A stretch of DNA of 64,000 nucleotides from Chloroflexota bacterium (GCA_958295775.1 CATQHC010000002.1:572915-636914); one strand, 5' to 3'; positions 47,943-59,619 are shown, counted from the first letter of the stretch. Notes: generated from the sequence alone by a model not told the origin. Numbers and translations: made by a program.

Positions 47943-47970
47943 GTTCACGCCGGCTGCGGCCTTGTCATGA

Positions 47971-49758
47971 CTATTGCTTCTGCGACGGACACAGGGCGAG
48001 ATTGACCTCACTGAGCTGCTCATCCGCAACGGGCGACGGCGCCCGCATCATCAGGTCAATTGCTTGCTGGTTCTTGGGAAACGCAATCGCCTCGCGAATG
48101 TTCTCTTCATCGGCGAAGATGGCAATCGTACGATCAAGTCCCATGGCGATGCCGCCGTGCGGCGGCACACCGTATGTGAATGCCTCCAACATGTGTCCAA
48201 CTTGCTCGTGGATCTGTTCGCTTGAATAGCCCATGGTCTGCCAAATCTGCTCCAGGAGCTCTCGCTTGTGCGCGCGCACGCTGCCGCCGCCAACTTCCCA
48301 GCCGTTACACACGAGATCGTACTGCAAGGAGCGGGCGTTTCCGGGATCGGTAGCAACGAGCGCCTCGTCTTCAGGAAACGGGCCGCAGAAGGGGTTGTGC
48401 ACAAAACTCCAGCGCTCCTCCTCGTCGTCCCATTCGAACAGGGGGAAGTCCACAACCCAGCAGAAGGCAAGAGAATTTTGATCGCGGAGACCGAGCCGAT
48501 CGCCAATTTCAAGGCGAATTCGGGAAAGCACCGTGTTCGTCACATCCGGCTGGTCTGCCGCGACCAGCACAAGGTCGCCCGGTTCCGCTGAGAGCGCCGC
48601 TGCAATGCGTTGCGTTACATCCTCGCCGAGATGTTGCAGCACCGGCGAGCGCAGCCCTCCATCCTCTACCGCGATGGACACTAACCCCTTGCCGCCCAGT
48701 GAACGCGCAAGGGTCGTGAATTCGTCCACCTGTTTGCGCGAGTAGCTTCCGCAACCCGGGGCGCGGACGCCTTTGACTATGCCCCCGTTGGCCAGCACGT
48801 CTTTGAAAACGCGAAAGTCAGAATGTTGCGCAATGTGCGACACATCGACGAGCTCCAAACCAAAGCGCAAGTCGGGGCAGTCCGTGCCGTACTTCGCCAT
48901 CGCCTCCGCAAAGGGAATCCTGGGAATAGGCCGCGCTTGCACAGATTTGCCGCTGAGCGTATCGGCAAGTTCCAAGTACAGTCGCTCGATCACGCCCATT
49001 ACGTCATCACGCTCAACGAAAGCCATCTCTATGTCTAGCTGCGTGAACTCCGGCTGGCGGTCCGCGCGTGGGTCCTCGTCGCGAAAACAGCGGGCAATCT
49101 GAAAGTAGCGATCCATCCCGGAGACCATCAGCAGTTGCTTCAATTGTTGAGGTGATTGCGGCAATGCATAGAATTGCCCAGGGTGGACGCGGCTTGGGAC
49201 AAGATAGTCACGAGCGCCCTCAGGTGTGCTCTTGAGGAGTATCGGCGTCTCGATTTCCCAGAAGCCTTCCGCATCCATGAAGTCGCGAATGGCCTTAATC
49301 AACCGATGCCGCAGCTCCATCTTGCGTTGCATGTCTTCCCGCCGCAAGTCCAGGTAGCGGTAGCGCAGCCGGATCGACTCATCCACTTCCAATGCCGGAT
49401 TGTTCAGGTCGAAAGGAGGCGTCTGCGTTGCCGACAGAATCTGAACTGTCGTCGCATGTACTTCAATGTCGCCGGTCGGCAGGTTGGGATTCCGCGTGCC
49501 GTCGGGACGCGCTTGCACTTCGCCCGTACAACTGAGAACGAATTCATTTCGGATTTGGGCAACCGTAGCCTGCACATCCGCCGAGGCCTGTGGGTCAATG
49601 ACTACCTGCGTGATTCCGTAACGGTCACGCAGGTCGATAAACACCACGCCGCCGTGGTCGCGCCGTCGGTGCACCCAACCGTTTAGCGTAACTGTCTGTG
49701 CCAGTTGGTCCTCGCGTAATTCCCCGCAGGTGTGGGTGCGCTTCCATCGTACACTCAC
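47971..49758 (-). CDS. aspS: aspartyl-tRNA synthetase
   Basis: The product has 595 residues from the GTG at 49758, with AAGGAG eight bases upstream. Earlier in-frame codons lack a site. The N-terminal OB fold ([30 protein letters not shown]) binds the anticodon. Class II motifs follow: motif 2 ([23 protein letters not shown]) and motif 3 (GIAMGLDR). The bacterial GAD insertion is in the middle. Bacterial-type enzymes of this length charge Asp to tRNA-Asp and, in species that lack AsnRS, also tRNA-Asn. It shares a strand with the clpC operon but is 335 bases away. Confidence 0.97.
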   Translation of the reverse strand: MSVRWKRTHTCGELREDQLAQTVTLNGWVHRRRDHGGVVFIDLRDRYGITQVVIDPQASADVQATVAQIRNEFVLSCTGEVQARPDGTRNPNLPTGDIEVHATTVQILSATQTPPFDLNNPALEVDESIRLRYRYLDLRREDMQRKMELRHRLIKAIRDFMDAEGFWEIETPILLKSTPEGARDYLVPSRVHPGQFYALPQSPQQLKQLLMVSGMDRYFQIARCFRDEDPRADRQPEFTQLDIEMAFVERDDVMGVIERLYLELADTLSGKSVQARPIPRIPFAEAMAKYGTDCPDLRFGLELVDVSHIAQHSDFRVFKDVLANGGIVKGVRAPGCGSYSRKQVDEFTTLARSLGGKGLVSIAVEDGGLRSPVLQHLGEDVTQRIAAALSAEPGDLVLVAADQPDVTNTVLSRIRLEIGDRLGLRDQNSLAFCWVVDFPLFEWDDEEERWSFVHNPFCGPFPEDEALVATDPGNARSLQYDLVCNGWEVGGGSVRAHKRELLEQIWQTMGYSSEQIHEQVGHMLEAFTYGVPPHGGIAMGLDRTIAIFADEENIREAIAFPKNQQAIDLMMRAPSPVADEQLSEVNLALCPSQKQ

Positions 49759-50092
49759 GAAAGTTTGCTCCTTGAAAGAGGTAAAGTGTTGTCTCATTTG
49801 CAGACAACGGTGGTTTGCTATTGGCTTTGAAATTCTTGCCCTGCCCAATGGCAAGGATGGGGAAACAGGCGCGCCGGGTCGGCTCAGACTCTTGAAAATT
49901 GAATCTGTGAGAACTGGCTAGGTGACACCTATCCTCACATCAAGCCAGGGCGAGCCATTCCCCCCCAGTTAATGAGACGACGGCGTATTACTGTCGCTGC
50001 CCCGGTAGACGGATCTACGGGGCAGTGCCAGAGAGACCTCGCTTTCAAGCGTCATGCGGTTACCATGTTCGTGGTCGCAGGGAGCAGTTCCG
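49759..50092. other. aspS promoter region and clpC 3' flank, no gene
   Basis: No coding frame or tRNA. A T-box or other riboswitch leader is not evident. A hairpin at 49997-50025 follows the end of the clpC operon. Confidence 0.5.
49997..50025 (-). terminator. hairpin after the clpC operon
   Basis: CTGCCCCG-G-TAGA pairs with TCTA-CGGGGCAG around CGGA, a 12-bp stem with one bulged base, 68 bases after the clpC stop. It lacks a T-run, so it may stabilise the mRNA end rather than terminate. Confidence 0.45.
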
Positions 50093-52576
50093 CTACGAAA
50101 CTGCAGCTCCCACTGGGGATTCTAACGTTGTCGAGCCGGGCACTGCTGCAAAGTGAAGTTTCTCATCCTGCAAGTCCACGGCAACCCGATAGCCCTCCGC
50201 AAGCTCGCCGTTGAGTAGCATCTTCGCGAGCGTGTTCTCCATCTCACGTTGCACCAATCTGCGCAAGGGCCGCGCGCCGTAGTCATGATCGTACCCGTTC
50301 TGCACTAACCATGCCTTGGCCGCCGCGCTTACCTCCAGGGTGATGCGCCGTTCGTCCAGGCGCTGCCGGACTTCAGTCAGCATGCGTTCCACAACATCCT
50401 GCAACTGCAGTCTATCCAAGTAGTGGAAGACGATGATTTCATCGATGCGATTGAGAAACTCGGGCCGGAACGTGTTCCGTAGTTCTCTATGCAGCTTAGC
50501 CTTAATCGTGTCAAAGTCTTCTTGCTCTCCGTCCGTACCATTGGGTTGGAAACCGAGCACGCCATCGGTGCGCAGCATTTCCGCACCAACGTTGGATGTC
50601 ATGATAATTACGGTGTTGCGAAAGTCGACCACGTGCCCGTGCCCGTCCGTCAGGCGCCCGTCCTCCATTACTTGCAGCAGTGTATTGAATACGTCAGTGT
50701 GGGCCTTCTCGATTTCGTCGAAAAGAACCACGCGATAGGGCCGCCGCCGCACCGCTTCAGTCAACTGACCGCCCTCTTCGAAGCCGACATAGCCTGGCGG
50801 CGCGCCAATGAGTCGGCTGACAGAATGGCGCTCCCGGTATTCTGACATATCGATACGGACCAAAGCATCTTCGTCGTCAAACATGAACTCGGCAAGCGCT
50901 CGCGCAAGTTCGGTCTTGCCAACGCCGGTGGGGCCCACAAAGAGGAAGCTGCCAATCGGACGCTTGGGATTTGCCAAGCCGGAGCGCGAGCGGCGAATTG
51001 CTTCGGACACCGCCACGACGGCCTCATCTTGGCTTACGAGGCGCGTATGGAGCTCCTCTTCCATATGCAGGAGCTTGTCTGCTTCCTCTTGAAAGAGTTG
51101 GGCAACCGGAATGCCGGTCCACTTGGCCAGCACTTGGGCGACATCGCGCGCGTCAACTTCGTCATCCATCTCATTGCTGCTTAGCCACTCTTCACGAGCT
51201 CGCTCATACTCTTCCTTGAGACGTAGGTGCTCTGTGCGGGAGTTGGCCGCCATCTCATAGTCACGGCGTTGCGAAGCGGCTTCCTCTTCCCGTTGGCACT
51301 GCTTAAGCCGGCTCTCGAGCTCTTTTATGTCGTCCGGCATACTGAAGATCTCCATCCGCACTTTTGCCGCTGCCTCATCGATGAGGTCAATTGCCTTGTC
51401 CGGCAGAAACCGCTCGGTGAGGTAACGATGCGACAGCTTTACCGCAGCGCTTAACGCGTTGTCATTGATCTTCAAGCTGTGATGGGCTTCGTATTTGTCG
51501 CGCAGTCCGTTGAGGATAGCGATAGTATCCGCTACCGATGGTTCCTCCACATAGACCGGCTGGAACCGCCGTTCCAGGGCCGAGTCTTTCTCGATGTGGC
51601 GGCGGTATTCGTCGAGCGTCGTGGCGCCCACGACCTGCAACTCACCCCGCGCCAAGGCAGGTTTGAGGATGTTGGCTGCATCAATTGCGCCTTCGGCTCC
51701 GCCTGCCCCAACTACTGTGTGGAGTTCGTCAATGAACAGAATCACCTCGCGCTTGGCCTTCTGCACCTCATCAACCACGCCCTTGAGACGTTCCTCAAAC
51801 TCGCCGCGAAACTTAGCGCCGGCCAGCAGGGCAGCCATATCCAAGGCTATCACGCGCCTATCGCGCAACTGCTCTGGAACATCACCGTTTACGACGCGCT
51901 GCGCCAGTCCCTCAACGATGGCGGTCTTGCCCACGCCGGGCTCGCCCATAAGGACCGGGTTATTCTTGGTGCGGCGGGAGAGAACTTGCATCACGCGGTG
52001 GACTTCTTCCGCGCGGCCTATGACGGGATCGAGCTTTCCATCCCGCGCAAACTGCGTCAGGTCAAGTCCAAAACGTTCCAGCATGCGGTACTTCGACTCT
52101 GCTTCCGGATCGGTAACTCGATGGGAGCCACGCACCTTCTCCATTGCCTGGTAGATCTTCTCGCGATCGATGCCGGCGTCCTGCAGGACGCGGTGGGAAT
52201 CCCCATCTTCCGCGCCGGAAATTGCGATTAGCAGGTGTTCGGTCCCAATGTACTCATCCTTGAGGCGGGCCGCCTCTTCAGCGGCAAGATCCAGCACACG
52301 CTTGGCGCGCGGCGTCATGTAATATTGCGCTTGTCCGCTCTGACCGAACGACACCTGCGGCCGCGGTCGCAGCGACATCTCCAAGCGCTGCGCAAGCTGC
52401 GAAGGATCAACATTGAGGATTCCGAGCATTTGCGGTACCAGGCCATCGTTCTGATTGAGCAGCGCCAACATGATATGCTCGGTGTCAAGCTGATTATGGT
52501 TATGCGCGAGCATCACCTCTTGGGCTCCAGCTAGAGCTTCTTGCGCTTTTGTCGTGAAACGGTTATTCCACGCCAT
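50093..52576 (-). CDS. clpC: ATP-dependent chaperone/unfoldase ClpC
   Basis: The product has 827 residues. The N domain (about 5-145), two AAA+ modules with Walker A GEPGVGKT and GPTGVGKTE, and a short middle domain of about 50 residues with a UVR-like helix ([25 protein letters not shown]) identify ClpC rather than ClpB, whose middle domain is much longer. A VLGF loop near the end of the second module is the ClpP-docking tripeptide type. It unfolds proteins for ClpP. It ends the operon lon-dnaK-grpE-dnaJ-hspR, a place where actinobacterial HspR regulons usually have clpB. Confidence 0.92.
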   Translation of the reverse strand: MAWNNRFTTKAQEALAGAQEVMLAHNHNQLDTEHIMLALLNQNDGLVPQMLGILNVDPSQLAQRLEMSLRPRPQVSFGQSGQAQYYMTPRAKRVLDLAAEEAARLKDEYIGTEHLLIAISGAEDGDSHRVLQDAGIDREKIYQAMEKVRGSHRVTDPEAESKYRMLERFGLDLTQFARDGKLDPVIGRAEEVHRVMQVLSRRTKNNPVLMGEPGVGKTAIVEGLAQRVVNGDVPEQLRDRRVIALDMAALLAGAKFRGEFEERLKGVVDEVQKAKREVILFIDELHTVVGAGGAEGAIDAANILKPALARGELQVVGATTLDEYRRHIEKDSALERRFQPVYVEEPSVADTIAILNGLRDKYEAHHSLKINDNALSAAVKLSHRYLTERFLPDKAIDLIDEAAAKVRMEIFSMPDDIKELESRLKQCQREEEAASQRRDYEMAANSRTEHLRLKEEYERAREEWLSSNEMDDEVDARDVAQVLAKWTGIPVAQLFQEEADKLLHMEEELHTRLVSQDEAVVAVSEAIRRSRSGLANPKRPIGSFLFVGPTGVGKTELARALAEFMFDDEDALVRIDMSEYRERHSVSRLIGAPPGYVGFEEGGQLTEAVRRRPYRVVLFDEIEKAHTDVFNTLLQVMEDGRLTDGHGHVVDFRNTVIIMTSNVGAEMLRTDGVLGFQPNGTDGEQEDFDTIKAKLHRELRNTFRPEFLNRIDEIIVFHYLDRLQLQDVVERMLTEVRQRLDERRITLEVSAAAKAWLVQNGYDHDYGARPLRRLVQREMENTLAKMLLNGELAEGYRVAVDLQDEKLHFAAVPGSTTLESPVGAAVS

Positions 52577-52702
52577 CTCACATCATCCTTTGCGCTACGC
52601 TTCCAACCTTGGCAGAAAGCGTAGTGGTTAGCTATGGTTCGAATTCATGTCCACCCGACGTTCGAGGGTTCTCTCGAAATCCGGTGGTAACTGGGACTTG
52701 TG

Positions 52703-53065
52703 CTAGTAATTGCGCGTAACGCGCTGCAACAGGCCCTTGAGACGAGCAATCTCAGTTTCGTATTGCTCCCGTTGCGCAGCGAGCCTTTGGTCCATCTCCT
52801 GCTGTAGCTTCTCCATGCGCTCAGTGAGGTTTAGGATCACCTCAACGCCGGCAAGATTCACGCCAAGGTCGTTTACAAGTCGCTGGATTTGCTCCATTCT
52901 CTCCAGGTCGGCATGCGAGTAGAGGCGCACGTTGCCCTTGGAGCGGCGGGGCTTGACCAGACCCAATCGCTCATAATGCCGCAATGTTTGGGGATGCACA
53001 CGCAAGACCTCGGCCACGACACCGATTGCATAGAATGGTCCCTCGCCCTCAAAGCGTATGTTCAT
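52703..53065 (-). CDS. hspR: MerR-family heat-shock repressor HspR
   Basis: The product has 120 residues from the ATG at 53065. The helix-turn-helix reads FYAIGVVAEVLRVHPQTLRHYERLGLVKPRRS.GNVRLYS, the HspR type, and a coiled-coil tail (MEKLQQEMDQRLAAQREQYE) follows. HspR binds HAIR palindromes with DnaK as co-repressor and lets go when DnaK is titrated by misfolded protein. It lies between dnaJ and clpC in its own regulon, so control is autogenous. A candidate operator lies at 59397-59417. Confidence 0.92.
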   Translation of the reverse strand: MNIRFEGEGPFYAIGVVAEVLRVHPQTLRHYERLGLVKPRRSKGNVRLYSHADLERMEQIQRLVNDLGVNLAGVEVILNLTERMEKLQQEMDQRLAAQREQYETEIARLKGLLQRVTRNY

Positions 53066-53118
53066 ACTTTTCCCAAACCTCCCCCGGCGCAATCTCTCGC
53101 AAGTCTCAGTCGCTCGCT

Positions 53119-54135
53119 CTATGCGGTGACCGGGCTGCCCTTGCGCAGTTGTGCCAGTTCAGCAAAGAGCTCCTTTTCGCGCGGCGTCAATCCCTTGGGC
53201 AGGCGCACCTGCACTTTCACGAACAGTCCGCCACGCTCGTCGCCCTTTAGATGGGGCATGCCTTGGCCGGCGAGTCGAAACACCTGACCGTTTTGGGTCT
53301 CGGCGGGAATGCGCATGAGCACACTCTTGCCATTCGGTGTGGGCACCGCTATTTCTGCGCCCAGCACCGCGTCTACCAAGTCAATTTCCACATTCACGTG
53401 CAGATCGTCCGTCTGCAATTCAAAGCGTGAATCAGGCGCAATCTTGACTATCAAGAAGAGATTGCCGCGCTCGCCATTCCTGCCGGGGTGCCCTTCGCCC
53501 GCGACACGTATGCGGGAACCATCCCGCACACCGGCGGGAATCTTCACGTCGAGACGCCGATTCCGCGTTCGGCTGCCGCTGCCTCGGCACGCCATACACA
53601 CCATGCTCTCTGTACGGCCGGACCCAGTACACACGGGACAAGGCCCAGGCACCTGCAGACTGAAAGTGCGAGCGGTTCCGGCATAGGCTTCGGCCAGAGT
53701 GATTTCAATTTCCTGTTCCAGATCGCGGCCTTGCTGGTCGCCCGGCTGGCGTCCGCGGCCGAAGATCGATTCGAAGAAGTCGGAAAAACCGCCGGAGCCC
53801 GCGCTGCCGCGCCCAAACCCCTCGAAATCAATGCCGCCCCCCAATCCACCAAAGTCATACGGAATGCCGCTGCCACCGCCCGCGCGCCCGTGGGTTTGCC
53901 AAGATCGTCCGGACAAGTGCGCGGCCCGCACTTGGTCGTAGCGCGCCCGCTTCTTCCTATCCCGCAATGCTTCATACGCTTCATTTATCTCTTTGAAGCG
54001 TTCTTCTGCACTCGCGTCACCAGGATTGACGTCAGGATGATACTTGCGGGCGAGACGGCGATACGTCTCCTTAATCTCTTTCGGCGGAGACTTAGGCGAT
54101 ACACCCAATACCTTGTAGTAGTCCTTGAACTCCAT
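53119..54135 (-). CDS. dnaJ: J-domain co-chaperone DnaJ, reduced zinc region
   Basis: The product has 338 residues from the ATG at 54135; a TTG at 54156 would add seven. The J domain (about 3-68) has the HPD motif (KYHPDVN), and a Gly-rich stretch follows. Only two of the four CxxCxGxG motifs remain (CPVCTGSG, CMACRGSG), so just one zinc site is likely. The C-terminal substrate domains follow the usual plan, ending FAELAQLRKG. It stimulates DnaK ATP turnover. It lies in the dnaK operon between grpE and hspR. Confidence 0.92.
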   Translation of the reverse strand: MEFKDYYKVLGVSPKSPPKEIKETYRRLARKYHPDVNPGDASAEERFKEINEAYEALRDRKKRARYDQVRAAHLSGRSWQTHGRAGGGSGIPYDFGGLGGGIDFEGFGRGSAGSGGFSDFFESIFGRGRQPGDQQGRDLEQEIEITLAEAYAGTARTFSLQVPGPCPVCTGSGRTESMVCMACRGSGSRTRNRRLDVKIPAGVRDGSRIRVAGEGHPGRNGERGNLFLIVKIAPDSRFELQTDDLHVNVEIDLVDAVLGAEIAVPTPNGKSVLMRIPAETQNGQVFRLAGQGMPHLKGDERGGLFVKVQVRLPKGLTPREKELFAELAQLRKGSPVTA

Positions 54136-54203
54136 AGCGCTCACTTTGCGGCTCAAGGTGTCAACTCACTCTATGGGACTTCGCGATGCCTGGGTAAAAA
54201 AAG

Positions 54204-54842
54204 CTACGCATTTTCCTCCGCGCGGCGGGGCTGGGCCACGCGAACTCTTGCGGGCCGCAATACCGCATCACCGACAAGATAGCCGACCTGCAGTTCCTCA
54301 ACGACGGTGTCCACTGCTACTTCGCCTTCAGCCGCTTGCACCACTTCCACCGCTTCGTGGTACCGCGGATCAAACGGCTCTCCCAGAGCTTCGATGCGTT
54401 TGACTTCTTGACGCTCCAAGGCTTCCTTGAGTTGCCAAAGAGTCATGCGCACTCCCGTGAGCAGGTCTTCAGCGGATTCGGTCTGGTGCTGTTCTTGAAA
54501 GGCGATAGCTCTTTCCAGATTATCGACCACGGGCAGAATCGCCTCGAAGGTCTGTTTCTGGGCATCGCGCACGCCTTCCGCGATGAACTGCAGCGAGCGT
54601 TTGCGATAGTTCTCCAAGTCAGCGCGCGCACGCAAGAAGCGATCCTTGTACATCTCGGATTCTTGCGTGGCGGCAACCAGCCGGTCTTGGAGCGATGCAT
54701 CTAAGTCCGTATCTGGAAGTGAAGAATCAGCTTCCTCCGCAGCGGCCGCGGCAGCGCTCTCTGCTTCTTCTCGCTCCAGTTCGGCTACGAATTCTTCGGT
54801 CTCTCCACCAATAGGCTCTTCAGTTCTCTTTGATCGTGCCAC
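54204..54842 (-). CDS. grpE: nucleotide exchange factor GrpE
   Basis: The product has 212 residues from a GTG at 54842, with GGAGG ten bases before it; an ATG at 54851 has its site only one base away and is less likely. An acidic N-tail (to about residue 55) and a long helix (RFLRARADLENYRKRS) precede the conserved C-terminal wing (GEPFDPRYHEAVEVV, VEELQVGYLVGDAVLRPARVRVAQP), the GrpE signature. It releases ADP from DnaK. It follows dnaK by 48 bases. Confidence 0.93.
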   Translation of the reverse strand: MARSKRTEEPIGGETEEFVAELEREEAESAAAAAAEEADSSLPDTDLDASLQDRLVAATQESEMYKDRFLRARADLENYRKRSLQFIAEGVRDAQKQTFEAILPVVDNLERAIAFQEQHQTESAEDLLTGVRMTLWQLKEALERQEVKRIEALGEPFDPRYHEAVEVVQAAEGEVAVDTVVEELQVGYLVGDAVLRPARVRVAQPRRAEENA

Positions 54843-54890
54843 GTATAACATCCCTCCCACGGTACAGTGGCTGGCCTCGCCCTGCCCGCT

Positions 54891-56858
54891 TTATCGCTTC
54901 TCGCCGTCTGCGGCTGCGCCTTTGTCTTCGGCCTCAGCCTCATCCGTGGCACGAAACTCAGCATCGACGACCGAATCATCGCTACTCTCGGCAGCGTTGC
55001 CCTCTGGACTCGCGGCGGCCCCAACCGGTGTGCCATCGTCGCCCTGTTCGGCCCCGGCACGGGCGTACATGGCCTCGCCGATTTTCATGGACGCCTGCTG
55101 CACCTCCTCTACCGCGGCGTTTATACTCGCAGTGTCTTCTCCCTTCAGTGCCTCGCGCAGCGTCTCCAGCGCAGTTTCGACAGCCGTCCGGTCTTCCTCG
55201 GGTACGTCGTCGCCGAGGTCATTAAGCGAGCGCTCAGTCTGGTACAAGAGAGTGTCTGCGCGGTTGCGCAGTTCTACTTCCTCCGCCCGCGTGCGGTCAT
55301 CTTCGGCATGTTCCTCAGCTTCCTTGACCATCTGATCCACCTGCTCTTTGCTGAGCGTCGTGGACGCATGGATGGTCACGTTCTGCTCTTTGCCGCTGCC
55401 CAAGTCCTTCGCGGTGACGTTGAGGATGCCGTTGGCATCGATATCGAACGTAACGTCGACCTGAGGCACACCCCGCGGCGCGGGCGGGATTCCTTCCAAG
55501 CGGAACTGGCCCAAGAGCATGTTGTCTTTGGCCATCGGACGCTCGCCCTGAAAGACCATGATGTCCACCGCGCTCTGACCGTCCTGAGCGGTAGAGAAAA
55601 TCTCGCTCTTCCGGGTCGGCACCGTGGTGTTACGCTCGATCATCTTCGTGAACACTCCGCCGAGCGTTTCTACACCCAAGCTAAGGGGCGTCACGTCGAG
55701 CAAGACTACGTCTTGGACCTCGCCGCCCAGCACTCCGGCTTGAATGGCCGCGCCAACGGCAACGACCTCATCCGGATTCACGCCCTGATGCGGGTCTTTG
55801 CCGATGAGCTTCTTGACGAGTTCCTGAATCACCGGCATGCGAGTCGCGCCGCCAACGAGTACGACTTCATCGATATCGTTGGGGCTTAGCCCGGCATCAT
55901 TCAGCGCCTGCTGGAACGGCCGTTGCGTACGTTCGGTGAGCGTCGCGGTGAGATCTTCAAACTTGGCCCGCGTCAGGGTCTGCGCAAGGTGCTTTGGACC
56001 GTTCTGGTCGGCGGTAATGTAAGGGAGATTGATCTCAGTCTGGACCATGGTCGAAAGCTCGATCTTGGCCTTCTCCGCGGCCTCGATCAGCCTTTGCAGC
56101 GCCTGCCGGTCCTTGCGGAGATCGATGCCCTCGTCGCTCTGAAACTGCGCGGCGAGATGGCTGACGATCCTGTCGTCATAGTCGTCGCCCCCAAGATGGG
56201 TGTCGCCCGCCGTCGATTTGACCTCGAACACGCCGTCGCCAACTTCAAGTATTGAGACATCGAACGTACCGCCGCCAAGGTCCCAAACCAAAATGGTTTC
56301 GGTGGTCTTCTTATCGAGGCCGTAAGCCAAGGAAGCGGCTGTGGGCTCGTTGATGATGCGCAATACTTCCAATCCGGCTATCTGACCGGCGTTCTTCGTT
56401 GCCTGGCGCTGGCTGTCATTGAAGTACGCCGGTACGGTGATCACCGCCTCCGTGACTTCCTCACCAAGATACTTTTCCGCGTCGCTCTTTAGTTTCTGGA
56501 GAATCATCGCGGAGATTTCTTCCGGGGTGAAGTCCTTGCCCAGGGCGGGGACCGCGACGCGCGCTTCGCCTTTCGGACCTTTGTTAAGGGAATAGGCGAC
56601 CCGTCCGCCTTCATCTTGCACTTCATCCTGGCGATGACCCATGAAACGCTTGATGGAGGACACCGTATTCTCCGGGTTCAGCACGGCCTGCCGCCGGGCC
56701 AATTGACCCACCAAACGCTCTTCGCCCTTGGTAAAGGCCACTACCGAAGGGCAGAGGTCGCCGCCCTCCGACGTAGGGATCACTACGGGGTCGCCACCCT
56801 CCATGACCGCGACCACCGAGTTGGTCGTGCCTAAATCAATGCCAATGATCTTGCCCAT
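54891..56858 (-). CDS. dnaK: Hsp70 chaperone DnaK
   Basis: The product has 655 residues. The start [21 protein letters not shown], then [17 protein letters not shown] and [16 protein letters not shown] are the three classic Hsp70 signatures. The substrate lid ends in an acidic disordered tail ([12 protein letters not shown]). Its ribosome site GAGGAGG overlaps the last codons of lon, whose stop is five bases before the ATG, so translation of the two is coupled. With hspR downstream it serves as both chaperone and probable co-repressor. Confidence 0.97.
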   Translation of the reverse strand: MGKIIGIDLGTTNSVVAVMEGGDPVVIPTSEGGDLCPSVVAFTKGEERLVGQLARRQAVLNPENTVSSIKRFMGHRQDEVQDEGGRVAYSLNKGPKGEARVAVPALGKDFTPEEISAMILQKLKSDAEKYLGEEVTEAVITVPAYFNDSQRQATKNAGQIAGLEVLRIINEPTAASLAYGLDKKTTETILVWDLGGGTFDVSILEVGDGVFEVKSTAGDTHLGGDDYDDRIVSHLAAQFQSDEGIDLRKDRQALQRLIEAAEKAKIELSTMVQTEINLPYITADQNGPKHLAQTLTRAKFEDLTATLTERTQRPFQQALNDAGLSPNDIDEVVLVGGATRMPVIQELVKKLIGKDPHQGVNPDEVVAVGAAIQAGVLGGEVQDVVLLDVTPLSLGVETLGGVFTKMIERNTTVPTRKSEIFSTAQDGQSAVDIMVFQGERPMAKDNMLLGQFRLEGIPPAPRGVPQVDVTFDIDANGILNVTAKDLGSGKEQNVTIHASTTLSKEQVDQMVKEAEEHAEDDRTRAEEVELRNRADTLLYQTERSLNDLGDDVPEEDRTAVETALETLREALKGEDTASINAAVEEVQQASMKIGEAMYARAGAEQGDDGTPVGAAASPEGNAAESSDDSVVDAEFRATDEAEAEDKGAAADGEKR

Positions 56859-56863
56859 ACTTG

Positions 56864-59341
56864 CTATACCTCCTCAGCTAACCCATGACCAATGGGTGTA
56901 ATAACCGGATGACTTTCGGGCGTAGCCGGTGGGACTTGCCGGTTCTTGACCGCGCCTTTCGACTTTCTCTTACCGCCGGTTGCAGCTTTGAGAAGCGCGG
57001 CACTGAGCACGTCGTCCATCGTATCGGCCCAAATTATCTGCAATTGCTCAAGTGCTTCTTTCGGCACATCTTCCAAACTATGCTTGTTCTTACTGGGAAG
57101 AACTACGGAACGCACACCGGCTCGGTGCGCCGCCAGCAGTTTCTCTTTCAGACCGCCTACCGGCAGCACTCGACCGCGCAAGGTGACTTCGCCGGTCATG
57201 GCCACGTCCTTGCTCACCGGCCGCCGCGTAAAGATTGAGACAATCGACGTCGCCAGGGCGACACCGGCAGACGGGCCTTCCTTGGGCACGGCGCCGGCCG
57301 GCACATGGACATGAAGGTCATTTGTTTCGATTACGTCCGCCGCGATATCAAGTGCCCTTGCCTTCGCGCGGGCAAATGAGAGCGCCGTCATGGCGGACTC
57401 CTGCATCACTTCGCCCAGTTGCCCGGTCAAGATCAAGTTGCCCTTGCCCTTCATGAGCGCGGCCTCTACAGTAGTAATCTCGCCACCGGCAGCGGTCCAG
57501 GCCAGTCCGGTCACCACGCCTACCTCGTCCTCGCGTTTGTCATGTTTTGTGTTGACCTTTTCCGGGCCCAGCAAGTCCTGCACGCGACGCGGACCGACCC
57601 GCACCGACTTCTGCTCACCGGCTGCCACAATTCGTGCCACTTTGCGGTCGATGGTGGCGACTTGGCGTTCGAGATTGCGCACGCCGGCTTCTCCGGTATA
57701 GCCGCGAATGACCTTGCGCAGACCTTCATCCGTAATTCTGCACTGCGACTTGGTGAGGCCATGTTGCTTGAGTTGCCGGGGCACGAGGTACCCACGCGCA
57801 ATGTGGAGCTTCTCTTCCTCCGTGTAGCCGGAGATATTGATTACTTCCATGCGATCGAGGAGAGCAGGCGGAATGGTCTCCATGAGATTCCCGGTCGCGA
57901 TGAAGAGCACCTTGGAGAGGTCGTAGGGCACTTCGAGGTAATGGTCGGAGAAGCTGAAGTTCTGCTCCGGGTCGAGCACCTCGAGCATAGCGCTGGAGGG
58001 ATCGCCGCGGAAGTCATAGCCGAGCTTATCGATCTCATCCAACACAAACACCGGATTGACCACCCCGCCCTGCCGCATTCCCTGAATAACTCTGCCCGGC
58101 AATGCGCCAATATACGTGCGGCGGTGACCGCGAATTTCCCCCTCGTCCCGCACTCCTCCCAAACTAATGCGGACGAATTTCCTGTCCAGAGCGCGGGCGA
58201 TCGAACGGCCCAGGGACGTCTTGCCAACCCCGGGAGGGCCGATCAGACACAGAATTGGCGTCCGCGCATGTGTGGCGAGGCTGCGCACGGCAAGATACTC
58301 AAGAATGCGGTCCTTCACCTTGTCCAAACCGTAATGGTCTTGATCGAGAACGACTTTTACTTGATTTATGTCCACTTCTTCAGCGGAACCGTTGGCCCAT
58401 GGCAGGCCAAGCAGCCATTCCAAGTACGTGCGCACGATGCCGACTTCCGGTGAGGCCGACGGCATGTTGCCCAGCCGCCCCGCCTCGTGGCGCGCTTTGT
58501 CTTTTACCTCATCAGGCATTTGCGATTCTTCAATCGCCTTCTTGATTTCCTCGATTTCCGCCAATTGCGGATTGGACTCGCCCAATTCACGATGGATAGC
58601 CTTGAGCTGTTCGCGCAGGTAGTATTCCCGCTGGGCCTTCTCCATGCCTTGCTGGATTTCCCCTTGAATGCGGGCCTTGACTTCAGAAATCTGCAATTGC
58701 CGCGCCATAATTCGGTTTACACGCTGCAAGCGCTCTACCGGATCGGTGATGTTGAGCAACGTGCGGCGCTCACTTAGGCTCAACTCCGGCGCGTAGCCAA
58801 AGAGATCTGCGAGCCGCCCCGGATCGTCCATCCCCCGCGCAACCGCCACCGCGTCTCGCGGTACCTGGGGCTCTTTTTCGACATATGCTTCGATCTGGTT
58901 GATTACATTGCGAACCAGCGCTTCGGTTTCCAGCGTGTTCTCCGCCAGCTCCTCTACGGCCTCAACCTCTGCAATCAAGTGCTTCTTCTTCCAGATCTTG
59001 GCCAGAATTCCGCGCTTCTGTCCTTGGAAGAGCGCCTGATGCTTGCCGTCGGGCAGGCGAATCAGTTGCCCCACCCCGGCGATGGTGCCGACCGTACCTG
59101 CGTGTTCACGCTTGGGACGCTGCAGGTTGAACTCTTTGTCCGGCGTGAGGAGCAAGACCTTGTGGTCATCCTCGATGGCTGCTGCCACCGCCCGGTATGC
59201 GGCGTCATCTTCAAGACGCAGTGGAACCGTCATATACGGAAACACAACGGAGTCCGTAAGCACGACTACCGGCAGGCGCATGCGGCTCTCGTTGGCATCG
59301 TTCTCTTGCGCTTCCGAAACTTGCTCAGGCTGCTTCGCCAT
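56864..59341 (-). CDS. lon: ATP-dependent protease Lon
   Basis: The product has 825 residues. The N-terminal substrate domain ([21 protein letters not shown]...) spans about 20-230, then the AAA+ module with Walker [12 protein letters not shown], and the protease domain with S691 (GPSAGVA) and K734 ([10 protein letters not shown]). A C-terminal extension of about 45 residues is low-complexity. Lon degrades misfolded and regulatory proteins. It is the first gene after the HAIR-like operator at 59397 and shares the operon with dnaK. Confidence 0.97.
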   Translation of the reverse strand: MAKQPEQVSEAQENDANESRMRLPVVVLTDSVVFPYMTVPLRLEDDAAYRAVAAAIEDDHKVLLLTPDKEFNLQRPKREHAGTVGTIAGVGQLIRLPDGKHQALFQGQKRGILAKIWKKKHLIAEVEAVEELAENTLETEALVRNVINQIEAYVEKEPQVPRDAVAVARGMDDPGRLADLFGYAPELSLSERRTLLNITDPVERLQRVNRIMARQLQISEVKARIQGEIQQGMEKAQREYYLREQLKAIHRELGESNPQLAEIEEIKKAIEESQMPDEVKDKARHEAGRLGNMPSASPEVGIVRTYLEWLLGLPWANGSAEEVDINQVKVVLDQDHYGLDKVKDRILEYLAVRSLATHARTPILCLIGPPGVGKTSLGRSIARALDRKFVRISLGGVRDEGEIRGHRRTYIGALPGRVIQGMRQGGVVNPVFVLDEIDKLGYDFRGDPSSAMLEVLDPEQNFSFSDHYLEVPYDLSKVLFIATGNLMETIPPALLDRMEVINISGYTEEEKLHIARGYLVPRQLKQHGLTKSQCRITDEGLRKVIRGYTGEAGVRNLERQVATIDRKVARIVAAGEQKSVRVGPRRVQDLLGPEKVNTKHDKREDEVGVVTGLAWTAAGGEITTVEAALMKGKGNLILTGQLGEVMQESAMTALSFARAKARALDIAADVIETNDLHVHVPAGAVPKEGPSAGVALATSIVSIFTRRPVSKDVAMTGEVTLRGRVLPVGGLKEKLLAAHRAGVRSVVLPSKNKHSLEDVPKEALEQLQIIWADTMDDVLSAALLKAATGGKRKSKGAVKNRQVPPATPESHPVITPIGHGLAEEV

Positions 59342-59387
59342 GTGAGTGTGACCTCTGAATCCCTTTCAGGATGTTTTCACTAAGACA

Positions 59388-59417
59388 AGTATAAAAGTTG
59401 AGTGCCCCTTTGTCAAC
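59388..59417 (-). promoter_or_regulatory. promoter of lon-dnaK operon with HAIR-like HspR operator
   Basis: On the minus strand TTGACA (59411-59416) and TATACT (59388-59393) are exactly 17 bases apart. Overlapping them is a 21-bp imperfect palindrome (59397-59417), GTTGACA-N7-ACTCAAC. It has the spacing of the HspR target CTTGAGT-N7-ACTCAAG and 10 of its 14 specified bases. A bound HspR would cover the -35 box and spacer. Transcription would start near 59380. Confidence 0.7.
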
Positions 59418-59619
59418 TACATTGTAAAGTAGAGTTATAGTTACATCTTATACGGGTATGGCAACGTGCGCAAGGCTTCTGTGTAATCTGTCGCGCTTGC
59501 CTGAGAATCTCACGGACAATGCGCGAAGAGTGAGTCGGTCTGTGACGTGCTGGGTTACACTATCCCACCAGCCTCTATCTCCAGCAGAGCGCAAAGTCTC
59601 TGTGTGACTGTCCCTTAAA

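Noticed and set aside
52577-52702. Second HAIR site ahead of clpC or dnaK
   Set aside because: No TTGAG-N-CTCAA pattern is seen in these gaps, so only the site before lon is reported.
54867-55889. Plus-strand ORF antisense to dnaK
   Set aside because: The opposite strand is a near-perfect DnaK. G+C-rich coding produces long shadow frames.
57419-58453. Plus-strand ORF antisense to lon
   Set aside because: Lon is clear on the minus strand and the antisense frame has no family features.
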